From assembly GCA_030949565.1 (NCBI GenBank), contig JAUZSK010000092.1:1-64000 (forward strand): a stretch of DNA of 64,000 bases, in the 5' to 3' direction. Below, piece by piece: positions 10,384-20,025 of this stretch. Source of the stretch: Enterobacterales bacterium. GTDB taxonomy: Bacteria > Pseudomonadota > Gammaproteobacteria > Enterobacterales > Kangiellaceae. The notes beneath the pieces were generated by a model, which was given only the letters and a program-made list of their open reading frames with translations, searched no databases and was not told where the DNA came from. The number at the start of each line of letters is the position of its first letter. Within the stretch, counting starts at the first letter, position 1. A program made the position numbers and the translations under genes.

Positions 10384-12113
10384 GTAACTACTCACCCAGT
10401 AGCATCTAAAAACTGAACATATTCAGAAAAAATAAAAATAATACTTGACAGTTTTTGGACGAAAAAAACTACTTTCCTAAGTCCGTATAAAATAGAATCG
10501 CTAGAGATCCCAAACGGATCAAATAAGATCGTTTCCTAAAAACTTTGATTCCAAGCTTCAACCCGACAGAGAACGTCTAGCAGAGCACCGCTCAGAGAGT
10601 CGAAAAAGCCATGTTATCATCAAACCTACAGCAAAGGTTTAAGGTGATTTTCTTAGTGTCAAACGTAGACAAAACAACTGTTCGTAATGAAGTCAGTCGC
10701 ATCAAGGCTGACTTTGAACAATTGTGTGCCAGCGGAAAAATCACAACTGAAATAAAATTTCTGATGAACAGTATGTTTATGATCATGGAACTCATGCTTT
10801 CCATATTTCTTGAAAAATCCACCAAGAAAAATAATAAGAATTCGAGTATTCCTTCCTCACAAACAGATAAAGATGAGTCCGCTTTAAAGCCTGTTCAGGG
10901 AAGCAATGGTAAAGGGAAAACAGAAAACCCACTCACGGCTAACAATACACGCACGATAGAAACGGTTACTACCATTGAAGTTTATAACTGTGATCGGTGT
11001 GGTGAAGACTTAAACGCCACTGCCAGCACTGAGTCTGAACGACGCACAAAAATTGATATTGTTTTTGAAAAAGTGGTTGAGCATGTTGATGTTCAAATTA
11101 AACAGTGTCCATCGTGTGATTCAACCGTAAAAGCATCGTTTCCTGCCGGCTTGCATGGCCCGCTTCAGTATGGCGATGGCCTAAAGGCTTTTGTGATCAA
11201 TTTGCTAGTTTGTCAGATGGTGGCACTTAACCGTGTTCAGAAATTAGTCAAATCAATGATGGATGTCACACTTGCAGAAGCAAGCTTATTGAAGTTTGTA
11301 TGGCGCCTTCATCAAGCCTTAGAAGAGTGGGAGGTTTCAGCCAAAGAAGCATTATTAAAAATGCCGGCAATGAATGTCGATGAAACCTCACTAAGAGTGG
11401 ATAAAAAGAACCACTGGGTCCATGTTTATTCAGCTGGCGATATTACGTTAAAATGCCTAGATCGCGGGAGGGGCATTAAAGCCATTGATACGATTGATAT
11501 TGTGCCGCGTTATGGCGGCGTGATCATCCATGATTGTTGGGCATCTTATTTTTCCTATCGACATTGTGGGCATGGGTTATGTGGTTCACATTTGATGCGT
11601 GAGTTGACGTTTGTTGTTGAGTCCAATGGGTATGTTTGGGCTAAAAATATGAAGCGTCTTCTAAAAGAAACCTGTGCCAAGGTCTCGAAGAATGAGCAAA
11701 AGAAACTGACCGATAAAGATTATGCTAATTTACAGAAACGGTTTAGAAATATTATCACGCGCGGAGAAAAGAATTACCGCCTGTGCCACCCAAACCCAGC
11801 GGTAAGCGCGGTAGAATAGCAAAATCAGAGGCTCATAATTTATGGGAAAGAATGAGTGAGAATGAACAATCTGTATTATTGTTTGCGAAGAACTCTCATG
11901 TTTCATTTACCAATAATCGAGCCGAGCGTGATTTAAGAATGGCCAAGGTAAAGCAAAAGGTGTCGGGTTGTTTTAGAACCGTTAGATACGCTCAAGCTTA
12001 TTGTCGAATTTCAAGTTATCTTCAGACTATGGCAAACAAAGGATATAATCCATTAATTGCCATTCAAATGGCTTTGGCTGGTAAAATTAATGATGTAGGG
12101 TGCGAGTAGTTAC
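10384..12113 (+). mobile_element. IS66-family element, copy 2, complete with 8-bp target duplication
   Basis: The element is 1730 bp, with ends GTAACTACTC and GAGTAGTTAC as terminal inverted repeats. It is bounded by the direct repeat GAAATTTC at 10376-10383 and 12114-12121, an exact 8-bp target duplication as expected for IS66. The target octamer is itself palindromic. It carries only tnpC. It interrupts a histidine kinase gene in the opposite orientation. Confidence 0.95.
10611..12109 (+). pseudogene. IS66 TnpC-like transposase, one frameshift
   Basis: The frame starts with ATG at 10611 and matches copy 3 throughout. The helical N-terminus, the zinc-binding CDRCGEDL and CPSCDSTVK pairs, and the first two acidic residues of the DDE site (VDETS, HDCWA) are in the first 390 residues. 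Near 11770 an A run is one base shorter than in copy 3, which ends the frame at 11819 and moves the last catalytic Glu (NRAERD) into a second frame ending GCE-stop at 12107-12109. Expected full length is about 498 residues. Confidence 0.88.
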
Positions 12114-12682
12114 GAAATTTCATTAATAGCTAATTGCATTTGGTGATCATCTCGCTCACTTTCGATGATGCTAAATAATAAGTGGTTTATGCTGTCTACT
12201 AGAACTATATTGTTTTTATTTGGCAGTTGAACCTGTTTTTTTACTTTTCTAGATAGAAATTGAATATAGCGATTAGAATTATTGAAAATGGCTTGATGTG
12301 ATTTAAATGTCTCTATGGAGACTTCCCGATGGTTTATTGATTTGACCAATGCTCTTAGGTAAGGGGACAGTATTTTCTGGGTTTCAATATCGACTCCTTG
12401 AAAATAATTGTTTACTAGCTTACTTATCACTTTTTGATGGGCAACAAGATTATCAAAGTTTAGCTCTAGACCAGATTTTAGTTCCAGCAATGTGTTTTTT
12501 GTTAAGTAATCGAGGTTGACTAAAGCTGCATTTTTATTGATTAATAATTGATGTTGTGTGTTGGAGATACCACGGGATTTTATAAATAAAACAACCATCA
12601 AAGCCAATATGGAAAGAATCACAAATCCATTTTTTTTATTGGAATTTGAATAGGTTGGTTTATTTGGCATCCATTGGTCCAT
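12114..12682 (-). pseudogene. Hybrid histidine kinase, N-terminal sensor part (DAHL-like), split by IS66
   Basis: This is the 5' portion of the kinase gene ending at 8116. The ATG at 12682 lies inside the end of the upstream peroxidase gene (about 23 bp overlap); an in-frame ATG at 12670 is an alternative. It encodes a short cytoplasmic tail, a transmembrane helix (VILSILALMVVLFIKSRG) and a helical periplasmic region resembling the DAHL sensor domain (NLDYLTKNTLLELKSG). The frame runs into the IS terminus and stops there. The overlap implies transcriptional and translational coupling to the peroxidase gene. Confidence 0.82.
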
Positions 12683-13646
12683 TAAGTGTTTGTAAAAAAC
12701 TGACTATGAGGTCAATTTCATTTTTGCTTAGTTCCAACCCCAATTGATGTTTAGCCATGGTTGAAATCATTTTAGGCAAGCTACTAATAGAGCCATCATG
12801 AAGGTAGGGTGCCGTGCGTGTTACATTTCTTAAGCTTGGCACTTTAAATTCAAATTTATGCTCGTTAATTCCTGTTTGACGATAACGCCCAAAATTGGAA
12901 GTGTCTGTTTCATCTTCCTGATAATAGGGGAGGATTACACCGAGTTTTTCATACATGTTTCCTCCGACAGCCACGCCCTGATGACAGGAAGAGCAACCGA
13001 TGGATTTAAATAATTCATAGCCTTTTTTTGCATTGTCACTAATTGCGTCCATCTGGCCTTTTAAGTAACGGTCAAACGCGCCGTTAGGTGTAACGAGACT
13101 ACGTTCAAATTCAGCAATGGCATTGATTGTATCTTTTTTATTAGGTCTATTTCGGTAGATTTCTTTAAAAGCGTTCAGGTAGGTTTGTTCGCTAGAAAGA
13201 TAGTCAATGACAGTGTTCCACTGATTGCCCATTTCTATAGGATTGCTAATAGGTTCAGCTGCTTGTTGTTCAAGATCGGACGACCTTCCATCCCAAAATA
13301 GCCTAAAATTAAGGCTTGAATTGAGTACGGTGGGTGTGTTTCTTTGACCTACTTGACCTTTAATACCTACAGCAAGCGGTAAGCCATCCGTTCCAGCAAG
13401 GCTTAAGTTGTGACAGGTGGCGCAGGAAATACTACCATCGGCGGATAATTTAGGGTCATTAAATAGCTGCTCACCAAGTTTTACTTTATTAGCAACTAGA
13501 TTATTGACCTCTGGAATCGGTGTGATTGGCTCATTAGTTAGCCAGGATGCAGGATTATTGATCGCAAAAGCATTAAAATTGAACAAGGCTATTAACAGCA
13601 TGCATTGGTTGGCTAGTTTGTTTAAGCGGATAGTGGTGGGATTCAT
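12660..13646 (-). CDS. Diheme cytochrome c peroxidase (CCP/MauG family)
   Basis: The product has 328 residues with a signal peptide ending near NAFA. It has two heme c sites, CATCH (about residue 76) and CSSCH (about residue 218). The sequence between and after them (GQRNTPTVLNSS, FWDGRSSDLEQQA, APYLHDGSISSLP) is typical of bacterial diheme peroxidases. It should reduce hydrogen peroxide in the periplasm using electrons from small cytochromes. The 3' end overlaps the DAHL-type kinase gene, suggesting that kinase sensed a related stress before the IS broke it. Confidence 0.9.
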   Translation of the reverse strand: MNPTTIRLNKLANQCMLLIALFNFNAFAINNPASWLTNEPITPIPEVNNLVANKVKLGEQLFNDPKLSADGSISCATCHNLSLAGTDGLPLAVGIKGQVGQRNTPTVLNSSLNFRLFWDGRSSDLEQQAAEPISNPIEMGNQWNTVIDYLSSEQTYLNAFKEIYRNRPNKKDTINAIAEFERSLVTPNGAFDRYLKGQMDAISDNAKKGYELFKSIGCSSCHQGVAVGGNMYEKLGVILPYYQEDETDTSNFGRYRQTGINEHKFEFKVPSLRNVTRTAPYLHDGSISSLPKMISTMAKHQLGLELSKNEIDLIVSFLQTLNGPMDAK

Positions 13647-13800
13647 TTTTTGCCAACCTAATTACATGCAAAATTGACCTAGTGGCATCGATAAGCCTAG
13701 TTAAAGAATGGCTATTTTGCAAGTGTAAAGCATTGCAATCGGTTGGAATATGGTCCAATTAAAGTCTCTATTTTACGCTTGAACCGACTTTGGTTGTAGT

Positions 13801-14277
13801 CTAGTTAGATAAGGGTAGCCCTATGTTTTTCTTGATGTTTTCAATCACAATATAGGTGTGAGTTTGTGATACACCGGACATTTCGGCTATTTTACCCAGT
13901 GCCATACGATAGTGTTTCATGTTTTTGATACAAAGTTTTAATAGATAATCAAAACCACCGGCAACCATGTCGCATTCGATGACTTCCTCAATACTTAAAA
14001 TATCTCTCTGGAATTGCTCAAATGAGTCGGTGGTTGTTTTATCAAGCGTGACTGAAACATAAGCAACCATGTCATAACCGAGTTTACGCGGATTTAAGAT
14101 AGCGTAGTATGCATCAATATAGCCTTCTTTTTCGAGTCGTTTGACCCGATCGAGACAAGGACTAGGGCTTAAGTTGACTTGTTTTGATAATTCCACATTG
14201 GATATTCGACCATTATTTTGCAAAACAACTAATATATTTCGGTCGATTTTATCCAATGTTTTATGCTTTGCTATCAT
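13801..14277 (-). CDS. Lrp/AsnC-family transcriptional regulator (probable proline-responsive PutR-type)
   Basis: The product has 158 residues. It has an N-terminal winged helix (LDKIDRNILVVLQNNGRISNVELS, then SPSPCLDRVKRLEKEGYI) and a C-terminal RAM effector domain. It is transcribed divergently from putA with a 176-bp gap. In bacteria whose PutA lacks its own DNA-binding domain, such a neighbouring Lrp-type protein activates putA in response to proline. PutA here does lack that domain, so the same role is likely but inferred from position. Confidence 0.9.
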   Translation of the reverse strand: MIAKHKTLDKIDRNILVVLQNNGRISNVELSKQVNLSPSPCLDRVKRLEKEGYIDAYYAILNPRKLGYDMVAYVSVTLDKTTTDSFEQFQRDILSIEEVIECDMVAGGFDYLLKLCIKNMKHYRMALGKIAEMSGVSQTHTYIVIENIKKNIGLPLSN

Positions 14278-14453
14278 GACTACATCCTTAATTCTGAATT
14301 AATAATATAGCATAAAAAACCATTTTTAAAGCATAATATAGTGCTAAAATAGATAATTAACCATCAAATAGTGTGACAATTAGATTAAAATCAGGTTATT
14401 AGCTTGATGGTCGTGATTGCGGCCAGTGACAAACCTATAACGAGATAAAGACC
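14278..14453. promoter_or_regulatory. lrp-putA divergent control region
   Basis: The 176-bp AT-rich gap between the divergent regulator and putA must hold both promoters. A pair of inverted octamers ACCATCAA (14360-14367) and TTGATGGT (14404-14411), 36 bp apart, is the clearest symmetry and may be an operator. No clear -35/-10 pair stands out to me. Confidence 0.4.
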
Positions 14454-17400
14454 ATGCTATTTGAAAATTCTAACACTGCAAATTCTCCAAGCCGCACTAT
14501 GATCCGTGATTTTTATCGGAAAAATGAAAATAAGGTGCTTGAAACGATTTTACCCATTGCTGAAACATCGGTGTCAGTGAGAAACAATGCATGGCAGATG
14601 GCTCGTGGCTTAATCCTAGAGATCCGACGCTCACAATCGGGCAGAGGCGGGGTTGATGCTTTGCTACAAGAGTTCGCAATCTCATCCGAAGAAGGGGTGG
14701 TATTAATGTGCTTAGCCGAAGCCTTGTTACGGGTTCCCGATAGTTTAACCGCTGATCAACTGATCCGCGATAAATTAGGTGACGGAGACTGGGTGTCTCA
14801 TATTGGGCAAAGCGACTCGATGTTCGTCAACGCATCTTCCTGGGGCTTATTATTGACAGGTAAACTGGTTAACTACCGTAAAGATGGTCAAAAAGACCAA
14901 TACGGTGTGCTAAAACAATTGCTGGGGAGACTCGGTGAACCAGTGATCCGCAGGGCGGTAAAGCAATCAATGGAGCTTATGGGCTCGCAGTTTGTGATGG
15001 GTGTGACCATTGAAAAGGCTTTAAAACGAGCAAAAACTCAAGAAGCAAAGGGTTATACCTATTCCTACGATATGCTAGGAGAAGGAGCGCGAAGCATGCA
15101 AGATGCGGATCGCTATTTTCAAAGTTATATGGGTGCAATCCAATCCATCGGAAAAAAGGCAAAAGGAAAAGGCCCGATTAACAGTGCTGGAATCTCGATA
15201 AAACTATCAGCTATCCATCCTCGCTATGAAATGACTCATGCTGAGCGAGTGATGAGTGAGCTAGTACCTCGTTTAAAAACACTGGCCATGGAAGCTAAAA
15301 AATATGACATTGGATTAACTGTGGATGCCGAAGAAGCGGATCGACTGGAACTTTCTCTTGAAGTGATTCAAGCGGTATTTAGTGATGCAGATTTGGGGGA
15401 TTGGCAGGGATTTGGAATGGCGGTACAGGCCTACCAGAAACGAGCTATTCATGTGATTGATTGGATTGATCGGCTCACCCAAAAAACAGGTCGCAAAATG
15501 ATGGTGCGGCTAGTCAAGGGAGCTTACTGGGATAGTGAAATAAAAATCAGTCAAGCGGAAGGTTTTAAAGATTATCCGGTATTCACCCGAAAAGCCTCCA
15601 CCGATGTGAGTTACCAAGCCTGTGCTAAAAGACTGCTAGACTGCCGTGAATTAATCTACCCGCAGTTCGCCTCACACAATGCCTATACGGTGGCAACCAT
15701 ATTACAAATCAATATGCAAACAGAGGCCTATCAACAGGCAGGACAGCGGCATCAAGGGTTTGAATTTCAACGATTGCATGGCATGGGAGAATCACTGTTT
15801 GACCAAATCGTTAATCATGAGAAGGTTGCCTGCCGGATTTATGCACCGGTCGGAGCGCATGTGGATCTACTTGCCTATTTGGTTCGCCGTTTGTTAGAAA
15901 ATGGAGCCAACAGCTCTTTTGTTAATAATATTGTTGATGAAACTATTTCGGTTGAATCATTACTTGATGATCCCTTTGAAAAAGTCATGCAGTGGCAGGA
16001 TAAACGCCACTCATTGATACCCCAACCGAAAAATTTATACGGCAAACTCAATGGCAAATTGCGTGTTAATTCCAAAGGTTTAGATATTAGCGATCACAAG
16101 GCAATAAGTGGGCTAAAAAAATCGATGGACGCTTGGTTTGAAAGCAACCAAAAATCGCTGAATACACTGACTAAAAAAGATCCCAGCCGTTGGCTAGCCG
16201 TTACCAATCCGGCCAATCATCAACAGAAGCTTGCCTACTTAAAAAAGGATGATGATGTTTCTTTATTAAAAAAATTAAGTCAAGCAGAAAAAGCTCATAA
16301 AGCTTGGCAAAAGATCTCGGCCAAGCAGCGAGCGGCTATTCTCAATAAAACCGCGGATGCTCTTGAAAAAAACAGAAATGAATTGATGGCGCTTTGTATT
16401 AAAGAAGCCGGCAAGACTACCCAAGATGCTATCGCGGAAGTGAGGGAAGCGGTCGATTTTTGTCGTTATTATGCGATCCAAGCAGAAACTAGTTTAAACC
16501 CACTAGAACAGCAATCCCTCGGGGTCGTTTTGTGCATAAGCCCTTGGAATTTTCCACTCGCCATTTTTCTCGGTCAGGTTTCTGCCGCATTGGCGGCGGG
16601 TAATTGTGTGGTGGCGAAGCCCGCAGAGCAAACATCCTTTATCGCTCATCGAGCGGTGGAAATCTTATATCAGTCGGGTTTACCTAAAGCGGTGGTGAGT
16701 CTATTGCAAGCCAGAGGTAGCCAAGTTGGAAAAGTTATGGTGGCTGATCCACGGGTGAAAGCAGTGATGTTTACTGGCTCAACTCAAGTTGGCAGTTGGA
16801 TGGCGAGGGCGTTAGCGGAGCGCGCGGCTGGAACCATCCCGCTGGTGGCTGAAACCGGCGGTCAGAATTGTATGATTGTTGATTCGACAGCCCTACCGGA
16901 ACAGGTGGTGGATGATGTCGTTGCTTCTGCTTTTCAAAGTGCCGGACAACGTTGTAGTGCGCTTCGAGTTTTATTTGTGCAGGATAATATTGCGGACAAG
17001 GTGATTGATATGACCATCGGCGCGATGCGAGAATTAAAAGTCGGCGATCCCGCATGGCTATCCACCGATGTCGGACCGGTGATTGATCAGAAAGCACTTG
17101 GCAGTTTACAAAAACATGCTAAAAGAATGACTGAACTTGAAGCTAACGGGTTGGTTCGACTTCGCTATTGTTGTGAGTTGGATCAGCAAGTGAAAGAGTC
17201 TGCAACCTTTTTTGCACCGCGTTTGTATGAAATTGACAATCTCTCTTTACTAAAAGAAGAAGTGTTTGGTCCTTGTGTGCATGTGATCCGTTATGCTGCC
17301 AAAGATATTATGCAGGTGATGCAGCAAATCAAAGATACTGGTTTTGGTTTAACCATGGGGATCCATTCACGGATTGGTGAAAAGTCTCAATACCTAGCCG

Positions 17401-18344
17401 AGCATTCGGTGGCGGGTAATGTTTACATTAACCGTAATATGATTGGAGCGATTGTCGGGGTTCAACCCTTTGGTGGTCGCGGTCTTTCTGGTACCGGACC
17501 AAAAGCAGGAGGGCCACATTATTTGCAGCGTTTAGTGAAGTGGAAAGGCAGTCTATCGCCGCAACCACTGTCAAAAAAAGACATGAGTGATAAACGAAAA
17601 CAAGCCGGTATAGAAACAAGCAAAGGGCAATTAAAAGAGTCACATTTAATCCAATCATTAGTTCAAGGATTTAATAAATGGCGTTATCAACCTTTGAGTC
17701 ACCGTGTATCAGTCGTACGGCAAATGTTGGCACATCTCGGAACCGATAAAGATCTTGCATTGGTGTTAGACGAATCTATTGCAAAGGCCAGAATACAACT
17801 ATCTAAAATCGAGCATCAATTAGCGCTACCGCTCGAATTGCCCGGACCAACCGGTGAGTCCAATTGTCTTTATTTTGAACCTCGCGGTGTGCTGCTCTGC
17901 TTATTTGACGACAAGCTCAATGCCAATCAATGGCTATTGCTGGTTATCACGGCACTAGCGGCAGGTAACGCTGTGCTGATTATTGCCAGTGATGAGCAAC
18001 AGCAAAACAGTCGCACTTTTGCAAAACAATTAGGTATAGCCCTTAAACATACCGGAATTTATGATCGGGTATTAAAAATAGCCCCTTTGAGTCAACTGGA
18101 TGTACTGTTAGACAATGAGAAAATTGCCGCCACTCTGGTCAACTGTGAAAGCGATTGGCAAGCCTATCTAGCTAAGAAATTGGCTCAGCGTGAGGGTGAA
18201 ATTTTACCCGTCATTGCTGAGTATGATCTCTCCCAACTCTATTATCGTTTAGTCACAGAAAAAACCGTCAGCATTGATACCACCGCTGCGGGTGGCAATA
18301 CCTCGTTAATGACAATGAATGAAGATCTGCAATTGATTAGCTAA
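14454..18344 (+). CDS. putA: Bifunctional proline dehydrogenase / P5C dehydrogenase PutA
   Basis: The product has 1296 residues. It oxidises proline to pyrroline-5-carboxylate and then to glutamate, using FAD and NAD. The N-terminal half is the PRODH barrel (for example MVRLVKGAYWDSEIK, and MGESLFDQI further on). The second half is the aldehyde dehydrogenase, with ETGGQNCMIVD and the catalytic Cys in SAGQRCSALR. A further 250-residue C-terminal domain follows. Unlike E. coli PutA there is no N-terminal ribbon-helix-helix DNA-binding domain, so it should not repress itself. The divergent Lrp-type gene is the likely regulator. Its 3' end overlaps the convergent sulP gene by 4 bp. Confidence 0.96.
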   Translation: MLFENSNTANSPSRTMIRDFYRKNENKVLETILPIAETSVSVRNNAWQMARGLILEIRRSQSGRGGVDALLQEFAISSEEGVVLMCLAEALLRVPDSLTADQLIRDKLGDGDWVSHIGQSDSMFVNASSWGLLLTGKLVNYRKDGQKDQYGVLKQLLGRLGEPVIRRAVKQSMELMGSQFVMGVTIEKALKRAKTQEAKGYTYSYDMLGEGARSMQDADRYFQSYMGAIQSIGKKAKGKGPINSAGISIKLSAIHPRYEMTHAERVMSELVPRLKTLAMEAKKYDIGLTVDAEEADRLELSLEVIQAVFSDADLGDWQGFGMAVQAYQKRAIHVIDWIDRLTQKTGRKMMVRLVKGAYWDSEIKISQAEGFKDYPVFTRKASTDVSYQACAKRLLDCRELIYPQFASHNAYTVATILQINMQTEAYQQAGQRHQGFEFQRLHGMGESLFDQIVNHEKVACRIYAPVGAHVDLLAYLVRRLLENGANSSFVNNIVDETISVESLLDDPFEKVMQWQDKRHSLIPQPKNLYGKLNGKLRVNSKGLDISDHKAISGLKKSMDAWFESNQKSLNTLTKKDPSRWLAVTNPANHQQKLAYLKKDDDVSLLKKLSQAEKAHKAWQKISAKQRAAILNKTADALEKNRNELMALCIKEAGKTTQDAIAEVREAVDFCRYYAIQAETSLNPLEQQSLGVVLCISPWNFPLAIFLGQVSAALAAGNCVVAKPAEQTSFIAHRAVEILYQSGLPKAVVSLLQARGSQVGKVMVADPRVKAVMFTGSTQVGSWMARALAERAAGTIPLVAETGGQNCMIVDSTALPEQVVDDVVASAFQSAGQRCSALRVLFVQDNIADKVIDMTIGAMRELKVGDPAWLSTDVGPVIDQKALGSLQKHAKRMTELEANGLVRLRYCCELDQQVKESATFFAPRLYEIDNLSLLKEEVFGPCVHVIRYAAKDIMQVMQQIKDTGFGLTMGIHSRIGEKSQYLAEHSVAGNVYINRNMIGAIVGVQPFGGRGLSGTGPKAGGPHYLQRLVKWKGSLSPQPLSKKDMSDKRKQAGIETSKGQLKESHLIQSLVQGFNKWRYQPLSHRVSVVRQMLAHLGTDKDLALVLDESIAKARIQLSKIEHQLALPLELPGPTGESNCLYFEPRGVLLCLFDDKLNANQWLLLVITALAAGNAVLIIASDEQQQNSRTFAKQLGIALKHTGIYDRVLKIAPLSQLDVLLDNEKIAATLVNCESDWQAYLAKKLAQREGEILPVIAEYDLSQLYYRLVTEKTVSIDTTAAGGNTSLMTMNEDLQLIS

Positions 18345-19993
18345 GATTTAGCCTCTTGTTCAATAATCTTTTGCAGTGCTTGTTCACTCGATTGGAAAAG
18401 ATGGGAGGCGTTAATATCATCCAAAATGCCCATATTTTGTAATTGCTTGGCGCGTTTATTTGAAGTATTAACCAGATAAACCTGACGATCTTGCTTTTGT
18501 TCTCGTTCGATGATTTCCTTTAGGACGAGTGCGGTGGTGGTACCAACAATAGAAGCCTTGGAAAGATCAATTAGCAGATTTTTGTGTTGCGTATATTCGC
18601 CCAACTGTCGGCGTAAATCTCTTGCCACACCAAAACTCATGGGACCTTTTAACTTAAGAACAAGGGTTGAGTCTTGCAATTTTTGTAACTGTTTTTTCAC
18701 CTTGTCGGAAATCTTTTTAGAAAACTTTTCATCATCAACTGAATGACCATCACACAGGATAATACTTTCTAATTGAATATTGGATAATCTTTGTATAGTG
18801 ACCATATTAGTCACAAAAATACCAATAAAAACCGCGCTGACTAGATCCACAAAAACAGTCATAAAAAGCACACCCAGCATAAGGCTACTGGTAAACAATG
18901 GCATTTTGTGTAGTTGTTTAATAAACTCCCAATCGATAATATCAATACCGACTTTGAGTAGAATGCCAGATAAAACAGCCAGTGGAATATCTTCAAAAAT
19001 AAACCCGATCCCCAGCGCAATACTCAGCAGAATCAAACTGTGAATCATCCCCGCCAGTCGATTATGACCGCCGGCTTGAATATTGATTACCGTTCTCATG
19101 GTGGCACCTGCGCCTGGTAAACCACCGATTAAACCAGCGAAGAAATTTCCGATTCCTTGCCCAATTAATTCACGATCAGAATGATGATGTTGCCCGGTCA
19201 GATTATCAGCCACCAAGGAAGTTAAAAGTGAGTCAATCGATCCCAATAGCGCTAATAGCAGTCCACTAAAAATCATATCTTTAACCAGCGACCATTCAAA
19301 ATAAGGACTATTTAAATCGGGTAAAGCGGAAGGAATATTACCAATTTTAGGAAGATCGGCATGATTTAAAAACAAAATATAAAGCAGACTACCAACAATC
19401 AAAGCAACCAGTGGTGACGGCGCCAACTGTTGTAGTTTCTTGGGCCATATAAACAGCACCAATAGCGTGACTAGACCAACAATTAATGCCGCTGGATTAA
19501 AGGAATGGCCGATTTCGAGCATATGTTTGGCGGCTTCTAAAGGCGATGCAAAACTATGCAGGCCAACCAAAGGCGCCACTTGAATGAGAATAATGATGAC
19601 ACCAATACCCGACATAAAGCCTGAAATCACAGGGTAGGGAACGAGGATGATATATTTACCCAGCTTAAGTAGACCAAATAAGATTTGAAACAAGCCACCC
19701 AACATAATAATGGTAAAACAGATCGCCAGTCCATGTTCTGGGTTACTGCCAATATATTGGGTGAAAATAGCGGCGACCACCACTGTCATGGGGCCAGTAG
19801 GACCTGTGATCTGGGTCGGCGTGCCACCTAATAGCGCAGCAAAAAATCCACTGGCAATGGCACCATAAAGTCCAGCGACGGGGCCGAGCCCAGACGTTAC
19901 GCCAAAGGCGAGGGCTAGAGGTAGCGCGACGATGGCTGCGGTAATTCCACCGTAAATATTGCCGCGAGGATGACTAAACAATGATTGTTTCAT
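18341..19993 (-). CDS. SulP-family anion transporter with STAS domain
   Basis: The product has 550 residues. Roughly the first 400 form the membrane domain typical of SulP proteins (GLYGAIASGFFAALLGGTPT, then GPTGPMTVVVAAI). The last 120 form a cytoplasmic STAS domain (LLIDLSKASIVGTTTALVL). Bacterial members carry sulfate, bicarbonate or dicarboxylates; the sequence alone does not decide which. It is monocistronic and converges with putA. Confidence 0.9.
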   Translation of the reverse strand: MKQSLFSHPRGNIYGGITAAIVALPLALAFGVTSGLGPVAGLYGAIASGFFAALLGGTPTQITGPTGPMTVVVAAIFTQYIGSNPEHGLAICFTIIMLGGLFQILFGLLKLGKYIILVPYPVISGFMSGIGVIIILIQVAPLVGLHSFASPLEAAKHMLEIGHSFNPAALIVGLVTLLVLFIWPKKLQQLAPSPLVALIVGSLLYILFLNHADLPKIGNIPSALPDLNSPYFEWSLVKDMIFSGLLLALLGSIDSLLTSLVADNLTGQHHHSDRELIGQGIGNFFAGLIGGLPGAGATMRTVINIQAGGHNRLAGMIHSLILLSIALGIGFIFEDIPLAVLSGILLKVGIDIIDWEFIKQLHKMPLFTSSLMLGVLFMTVFVDLVSAVFIGIFVTNMVTIQRLSNIQLESIILCDGHSVDDEKFSKKISDKVKKQLQKLQDSTLVLKLKGPMSFGVARDLRRQLGEYTQHKNLLIDLSKASIVGTTTALVLKEIIEREQKQDRQVYLVNTSNKRAKQLQNMGILDDINASHLFQSSEQALQKIIEQEAKS

Positions 19994-20025
19994 AGTGATT
20001 CCTCTAAAAAGACAGTTTTTTAAGT

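Noticed and set aside
10592-10825. Minus-strand reading frame opposite the IS66 tnpC start
   Set aside because: It recurs opposite every IS66 copy and is simply the antisense of the conserved transposase N-terminus; no ribosome site or independent conservation.
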